Shown here piece after piece: positions 12,989-17,088 of a stretch of DNA of 17,088 bases; position 1 is the stretch's first letter, and every line of letters starts with the position of its first letter. Location: assembly GCA_900545755.1 (NCBI GenBank), contig URAG01000047.1, positions 1-17,088 of the forward strand. The letters are read 5' to 3'. The notes under the pieces are model-generated. The model was not told the origin of the DNA. It did no database searches and saw nothing but the letters and a program-made list of their open reading frames with translations. The stretch comes from an uncultured Cloacibacillus sp. Lineage in GTDB: Bacteria > Synergistota > Synergistia > Synergistales > Synergistaceae. The position numbers and the translations under genes are program-made.

Positions 12989-13624
12989 CTAGTCCGGGAA
13001 CTTTGCGTTCGGTTCAAGCGTGAGGATTTTGTTTCTTATATGCAGCATACGGCGGTCGTCAGGCGGGTGTGAGTTGAAGCCGCTCGGCTGCGTCTTGTTC
13101 ACCGACGAGAGCTTTTTGATGGCGCTGTACATGCCTACGGGGTCCTCACCCTGCGAGTATGCAAGCTCGACGGAGTAGTCGTCCGCCGCGATCTCCTGCT
13201 CGCGGCTCCAGCCGGAGTTCACGAGATTCGCGCCTATATTGACCGCAACGCCCGCAAGGCCGTCGCCGAGGATGTTTCCGAGTATAGCCGAGGCGAGCGA
13301 CAGCCCCGCCGCGCGGTTCGCGCCGCTCTGGTGGTGGTTGAGTTTCACGTGGCCCGCTTCGTGCGCGAATACGGCGTACAGCTCCGCCTCCGCGTCGAGC
13401 AGGTTCAGCAGCCCGGTCGTGACCGTCACCGATTCGCCGTTCGTGACCCATGCGTTGGGGACTTCCTCATTTTTTATGGAAAAGGGCAGCTCCATCAGCC
13501 CCGTCGGCACGGCGACCCTGTTCCATACGCGCCGCGCCTGCTCGTGCGAGAGCGCTGCCTCCGACGCGCAGGCGGCTCCTGCGAGAAGAGCCAGCGTGAG
13601 CGCGAAAATTATCAGTTTTCTCAA
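12989..13624 (-). CDS. M48-family zinc metallopeptidase, exported
   Basis: This 211-residue protein begins with a signal peptide (about 1-22; RKLIIF then a leucine/alanine core), placing the enzyme in the periplasm. The zinc site is HEAGH (H88, E89, H92), with the third ligand E144 in EIAADDYS, the E-x3-D motif of M48 peptidases. A later SHPPDDRR (185-192) is the usual conserved histidine/arginine motif. It resembles the small LoiP/YcaL-type periplasmic proteases involved in outer-membrane protein quality control. The start is TTG 13624, with GGAGGAGGT about 9 bases upstream. It is the middle gene of a probable operon, 40 bases after the MBL hydrolase and 1 base before the HAD gene. A small glycine/alanine stretch near 106-135 is normal in this family. 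Confidence 0.87.
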   Translation of the reverse strand: MRKLIIFALTLALLAGAACASEAALSHEQARRVWNRVAVPTGLMELPFSIKNEEVPNAWVTNGESVTVTTGLLNLLDAEAELYAVFAHEAGHVKLNHHQSGANRAAGLSLASAILGNILGDGLAGVAVNIGANLVNSGWSREQEIAADDYSVELAYSQGEDPVGMYSAIKKLSSVNKTQPSGFNSHPPDDRRMLHIRNKILTLEPNAKFPD

Positions 13625-13664
13625 GAGTTCCCGACCTCCTCCGCGCCGCGGGCTGCGGCGCTCG

Positions 13665-14600
13665 CTATTTGCCGCGGCTATGCGCGTACCAGCATGCGAG
13701 TCCCTGGATGTTGAGTTCCAAATCCCAGCGGTTAGCGCGTTCTATCTCGGCGCGGCGGCCGTCCTGCCCGTTCGCAGTTATCATCGAACTGTAGAGCTTC
13801 TCAAGCCGGCGGCTCAGCTCTTCGCGTTCTCCGCGCGAAGCGAGTGCTATTTCGACGTATTTATCAACGCCGTCCTTCAGGCTCGCCGCGACTTCTTCAA
13901 TGTTCGTCAGACTGCCGAAATGCGTCAGGTAAATCGTCTCCGGCGCGAGCGCGACGATATGGTCTATCGTCGCCTTCATCGCATCCGGGTCGAACTGCAC
14001 CGGCGAAGCCGTGACGATGGCCCAGCGCCCGCGCGGCGTCTCCATGCAGCGGTAGGCTATGCCGAACGCGTCGCCGGCGAAGAGCGATTTTGTTGTTTGC
14101 TCCAAGAACATCATGTGGTGCTTCGCGTGGCCCGGCGCGTCTATGCACTCAAGGCGCAGCCCGCCGATTTCAAGCGTCTCTCCGTCCTGCGCGGAGATCA
14201 CGCGTTCCGCCGGCACAGGGACGATTTCGCCGTAGAGCCGCGCAGTCTCCTCCGGCCCGTAGACCTCCTTGACTCCCTCGACGAGCTTCGCAGGGTCGAT
14301 CATGTGGCGCGCGCCGCGAGGATGGACGACGAGCCGCGCGTTCGGGAACTCGCGCATATACGAGCCGGCGCCGCCCGCGTGGTCGAGATGCACGTGCGTC
14401 ACGCAGACGTACTTGACGCTCTCGCGCGAAACCCCAAGCTCGTCCATAGCCTCAAGCAGATAAGGCAGCGAGCCGTTGTGCGCCGTTTCTACGACCGCAG
14501 CCTCTCCGCCGTTTTTCAGCAAATAGACCATAACTGTCCCTTCGTTGCCGTCGTAATGGGAGTCTATTCCATAGATACCGTTCTTATAGTCGTAGATCAA
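13665..14600 (-). CDS. MBL-fold metallo-hydrolase
   Basis: This 311-residue protein is a metallo-beta-lactamase-fold hydrolase of the glyoxalase II-like branch. The first metal motif is THVHLDHAGG (H69, H71, D73, H74). Further ligands are H158 in APGHAKHH, D177 in FAGDAFG and H227 in LTHFGS. About 80 residues of mostly helical sequence follow the fold. Members hydrolyse thioesters, phosphoesters or lactones; the substrate cannot be read here. No signal peptide is seen. The start is TTG 14600, because GTGGAGG lies 8 bases upstream of it; the upstream ATG codons at 14633 and 14627 have no ribosome binding site and lie near a possible -10 (TATGAT, minus strand, 14623-14628). It leads the MBL-M48-HAD gene group. 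Confidence 0.85.
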   Translation of the reverse strand: MIYDYKNGIYGIDSHYDGNEGTVMVYLLKNGGEAAVVETAHNGSLPYLLEAMDELGVSRESVKYVCVTHVHLDHAGGAGSYMREFPNARLVVHPRGARHMIDPAKLVEGVKEVYGPEETARLYGEIVPVPAERVISAQDGETLEIGGLRLECIDAPGHAKHHMMFLEQTTKSLFAGDAFGIAYRCMETPRGRWAIVTASPVQFDPDAMKATIDHIVALAPETIYLTHFGSLTNIEEVAASLKDGVDKYVEIALASRGEREELSRRLEKLYSSMITANGQDGRRAEIERANRWDLELNIQGLACWYAHSRGK

Positions 14601-14664
14601 ACAACATTCCTCCACAGCAATAATCATAGTCAATGGTAATGCTTACGCCGCCGCGCCGTCAATA

Positions 14665-14693
14665 TTCTGCTGTCCGATGCTGTATGTTAGAAT
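14665..14693 (+). promoter_or_regulatory. probable promoter of the crotonase gene
   Basis: TTCTGC (14665-14670) and TAGAAT (14688-14693) are 17 bases apart, and the -10 is extended by TGT (TGTTAGAAT). The start of transcription would be near 14700, giving a leader of about 30 bases. Confidence 0.5.
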
Positions 14694-14729
14694 CTCCGCG
14701 TAGAATAACGCTTCGGGAGGTTTATATAT

Positions 14730-15491
14730 ATGGCAGACGCTTTACTTGAAAAGAAAGGTCATACGGCATGGGTCACGATGAACAGGCCAGAGGCGATGAA
14801 CTCGCTGACTGCCGGGCTCTGCGCCAGGCTTACGGAGATATTCGCGGGATGCGAACGCGACGAGGAAATCCGCGCCGTCGTCCTAACCGGTACGGGACGC
14901 GCGTTCTGCGCCGGAGGCGACCTGCCCACGCTAGCCGCTCTGAGAAGCCGCGAAGAGGCGGAAGCCTACGTGAAAACGGCGGGAACTGTCGCGATCGCGA
15001 TAGTGCGCTCCGCTAAGCCGTACATCGCGATGGTGAACGGGGCCGCCGCTGGCGCGGGCTTCAACATAGCGCTCGCCTGTGATTTCCTCTGCGCTTCGAA
15101 AAATGCAAAATTCACGCAGGCCTTCAGCTCCATCGGCCTCATATCGGACTGCGGCGGCAACATGACGCTCCCGCGCCTCGTAGGGCCGCGCGTAGCGAAG
15201 CGCCTGATGATGCTGCCGGAGAAGCTCTCTGCCGAAGAGGCGGAAAAGCTGGGCCTTACGACGCTCGTCGCGGAAGACTCCGAGCTGCGCGCAAGAACAG
15301 AAGAACTCGCCGCGCGCCTCGCCGCCATGCCGCCGGGCGCTCTCGGCGAAATCAAGAAATTCATAAACGAAGCGGAGCTTTTCGAAGCGGCCCTCCGCCG
15401 CGAAGAATCTATACAGTCCCGCCTGATAATGGGCGGCGAATGCAAAGAAGGAATAAGCGCCTTCTTCGAAAAGCGCCAGCCGAAATTTTAA
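14730..15491 (+). CDS. enoyl-CoA hydratase/isomerase family protein, PaaG-like
   Basis: This 253-residue crotonase-fold enzyme acts on acyl-CoA thioesters. The oxyanion hole is formed by the AFCAGGDL loop (58-65) and the NGAAAGAGFN segment (103-112). The two catalytic glutamates of true enoyl-CoA hydratases are missing: the first is N112 and the second falls on F132. Instead the protein has SIGLISDCGGNMTLPRLVG (134-152), the same pattern as PaaG and related isomerases, whose catalytic aspartate would be D140. A double-bond or ring isomerase is therefore more likely than a hydratase. The C-terminal KEGISAFFEKRQPKF is typical of the family. GGGAGG lies about 9 bases before ATG 14730. The gene stands alone with its own promoter and terminator, so the pathway is not revealed by neighbours. 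Confidence 0.9.
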   Translation: MADALLEKKGHTAWVTMNRPEAMNSLTAGLCARLTEIFAGCERDEEIRAVVLTGTGRAFCAGGDLPTLAALRSREEAEAYVKTAGTVAIAIVRSAKPYIAMVNGAAAGAGFNIALACDFLCASKNAKFTQAFSSIGLISDCGGNMTLPRLVGPRVAKRLMMLPEKLSAEEAEKLGLTTLVAEDSELRARTEELAARLAAMPPGALGEIKKFINEAELFEAALRREESIQSRLIMGGECKEGISAFFEKRQPKF

Positions 15492-15520
15492 CGGCGGCCG
15501 ACAACAAATCGCCCTTCAGC

Positions 15521-15540
15521 AGCGTACAAGAGCGTACAAA
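15521..15540. repeat. short tandem repeat
   Basis: A 10-base unit, AGCGTACAAG then AGCGTACAAA, is repeated twice just before the terminator at 15541. It has no evident function. Confidence 0.4.
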
Positions 15541-15576
15541 AGCCGCCGCCAGCGTCTTGACATGCGGGCGGCGGCT
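15541..15576. terminator. bidirectional terminator between crotonase and CstA genes
   Basis: A perfect 10-bp GC stem (15541-15550 with 15567-15576) encloses a 16-base loop. It is followed by AGATTTTG on the plus strand and by TTTTGT on the minus strand. Confidence 0.7.
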
Positions 15577-15605
15577 AGATTTTGAGTGAAAATTTCCCCG
15601 TTTTA

Positions 15606-17084
15606 TCAGATCGTCTTATCCTGATAGGGCCTCACGCACTTCACCCAGAAGAGCGCGAAGCAGGCCGCGGCGAAAACTACGCCGAGCGGGTATGCGACGG
15701 TGGCGGCCGCCTCGACGGCCTGCGCGCCTGAGAGGCCCGCGCCAGCTACCGCGCGCGAAATCATCGGGCCGAAGCCCTCGGGCGCGACGAGGATATAGGT
15801 GCTGCAAACCGCGGACATAAAGACGGCGGGAATCGCGACCGGCCAGAAATTATGACGCACGCGCGCGAGGAACGCAGCAGCCGTCCACAGCGTAATCATA
15901 GCAAGAGTCTGATTCGACCACGAGAAATAGCGCCAGATGATCTGGAAATTTATCAGCGACAGCGCGCCGCCGCAGAGAAGCAGCGGCAGAGAGAGCATAA
16001 GCCGCTTCGAATGCGGCTTCTGGTCGACGCCGAACCAGTCCGCAAGCGTCAGGCGCGCCGAGCGGAACGCCGTGTCCCCCGACGTAATCGGGCAGACGAT
16101 TACGCCCAGCATCGCGAGCACCGCGCCGACTGGGCCGAGCAGCGTGTGGCAGATGTCGTAGACAAGCGCGGACTGCCCCGCGAGGCGCGTAGTCGCCTCC
16201 CACAGCCCGCCGGTGCCGTTATAGACCGTAACGCCGGCCGCGGCCCAGATGAGCGCAATCACGCCCTCCGCGACCATCGCGCCGTAGAAGACCTTGCGCC
16301 CCTCGTACTCGCTGCGGATACAGCGCGCCATCATCGGCGACTGCGTCGCGTGGAAGCCCGATATAGCGCCGCATGCTACAGTAATGAACATAAGCGGCCA
16401 GATAGGCAGCCCCTGCGGATGCAAGTTCGCAAAATTATCCCACATTTCCGGCATCACATAGCCCTGCGCCACCATACCGCCGCCGACGCCCAGGCACATA
16501 ACAATGAGCGCCGCGCCGAAGAGCGGATAGAGACGCCCGATGATTTTATCAATAGGCAGAAGCGTCGCAAGGAAATAGTAGACCAGGATGACTGCAAGCC
16601 AGAAATGCATATCCAGCGCCTCAGGCGTCAGCAGGGCGAGAAGCCCCGCCGGCCCGATAGAAAATGTAGCGCCGACGAAGACGAGCAGAACGACGGAAAA
16701 GACGCGCATCACAGTCTGCATCACAGGTCCGAGATAAACGCCGACTATCTCCGAGATGCTGCTCCCGTTATGCCGCTCAGACAGCATCCCCGAAAAATAA
16801 TCGTGAACGCCGCCCGCAAAAATAGTCCCAAGCACAATCCAGAAATAGACCACAGGCCCCCACAGCGCCCCTGAGAGCGCGCCGAAGATAGGGCCGAGGC
16901 CGGCTATGTTCAGCAGCTGAATAAGGAATGCCTTCCACATCGGCAGCGGAATATAGTCTACGCCGTCCGGATGGTCTATGGCGGGCGTCTTCCGTTCATC
17001 CGGCGGCAAAAGCCGCTCAACAAACTTCGCGTAGACGGCGAAGCCGAGAATCAGCGCCGCAAGCGCGACAAAGAACGTAATCAT
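15606..17084 (-). CDS. CstA-family carbon starvation/peptide transporter, short form
   Basis: This 492-residue inner-membrane protein has about 13 hydrophobic segments. CstA-family signatures include IAGLGPIFGALSGALWGP (60-77), a GGVHDYFSGMLSERHNGSS loop, CGAISGFHATQSPMMARCIRSEYEGR in the middle, and CPITSGDTAFRSARL, the conserved motif of the second half. E. coli CstA is about 700 residues; this is the shorter form common in anaerobes. Family members import peptides or pyruvate; the substrate here is not known. ATG 17084 is four bases from the right edge of the window, so the ribosome binding site and promoter cannot be seen. The start matches the expected MITFFVALAALILGF first membrane helix, and the gene appears complete. 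Confidence 0.9.
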   Translation of the reverse strand: MITFFVALAALILGFAVYAKFVERLLPPDERKTPAIDHPDGVDYIPLPMWKAFLIQLLNIAGLGPIFGALSGALWGPVVYFWIVLGTIFAGGVHDYFSGMLSERHNGSSISEIVGVYLGPVMQTVMRVFSVVLLVFVGATFSIGPAGLLALLTPEALDMHFWLAVILVYYFLATLLPIDKIIGRLYPLFGAALIVMCLGVGGGMVAQGYVMPEMWDNFANLHPQGLPIWPLMFITVACGAISGFHATQSPMMARCIRSEYEGRKVFYGAMVAEGVIALIWAAAGVTVYNGTGGLWEATTRLAGQSALVYDICHTLLGPVGAVLAMLGVIVCPITSGDTAFRSARLTLADWFGVDQKPHSKRLMLSLPLLLCGGALSLINFQIIWRYFSWSNQTLAMITLWTAAAFLARVRHNFWPVAIPAVFMSAVCSTYILVAPEGFGPMISRAVAGAGLSGAQAVEAAATVAYPLGVVFAAACFALFWVKCVRPYQDKTI

Positions 17085-17088
17085 GAAC

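Noticed and set aside
13239..14639. Long plus-strand open frame of 466 codons
   Set aside because: It is antisense to both the M48 peptidase and the MBL hydrolase genes, which have intact catalytic motifs; the plus-strand product has none.
1..17088. Search for insertion sequences, phage genes, CRISPR arrays, tRNA genes or defence systems
   Set aside because: No transposase, integrase, long terminal inverted repeats, spaced direct repeats or tRNA cloverleaf were seen; gene density and composition look like ordinary chromosome.

Overview
This is a chromosomal window of high GC content (roughly 58-60% by eye) from a Gram-negative bacterium. An LPS inner-core sugar pathway (kdsB and two Kdo-modifying genes), a Desulfovibrio-type molybdenum aldehyde oxidoreductase, a short CstA-type transporter and frequent TTG start codons together suggest a strict anaerobe. 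A member of the Synergistota (Cloacibacillus/Synergistes-like) is my best guess, but it is an inference from gene content, not proven. No mobile element, CRISPR array, tRNA or rRNA was seen.

Layout. 1-2069 (+): the 3' end of an unidentified gene (possibly a phosphoribosyltransferase), a GNAT acetyltransferase, and an Fsr-type MFS exporter. 2166-5534 (-): a small cupin protein behind a terminator, then an aldehyde oxidoreductase (mop-like) with a long structured 5' leader. 6073-6768 (-): an orphan CitB/DcuR-type response regulator, also with a long structured leader. 7122-7877 (+): a SAM methyltransferase. 7970-11084 (-): kdsB, kdnB-like and kdnA-like genes that together should make CMP-8-amino-8-deoxy-Kdo. 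11346-11750 (+): an exported rhodanese. 11839-14600 (-): a small exported protein, then a probable operon of an MBL-fold hydrolase, an M48 peptidase and a HAD phosphatase. 14730-15491 (+): a PaaG-like crotonase. 15606-17084 (-): a CstA-family transporter. Convergent genes are separated by clear bidirectional hairpin terminators.

Two things stand out. First, the leaders of the molybdenum enzyme gene (5670-5795) and the response regulator gene (6867-6958) share the same ordered sequence blocks, closing stem and internal stems with compensatory changes. The first lies before a molybdopterin enzyme, so both are best read as copies of a molybdenum-cofactor (Moco)-type riboswitch. The regulator copy sits between a near-perfect promoter and an intrinsic terminator whose stem reuses the aptamer-closing G-tract, a classical attenuation design. 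The copy before the oxidoreductase is followed by a potential anti-Shine-Dalgarno segment, so it may act on translation. This would place an orphan response regulator and a molybdoenzyme under the same RNA sensor.

Second, the kdsB-kdnB-kdnA group matches the Shewanella pathway for 8-amino-3,8-dideoxy-Kdo, a lipid A core sugar. The KdsB here carries substitutions in its active-site motif.
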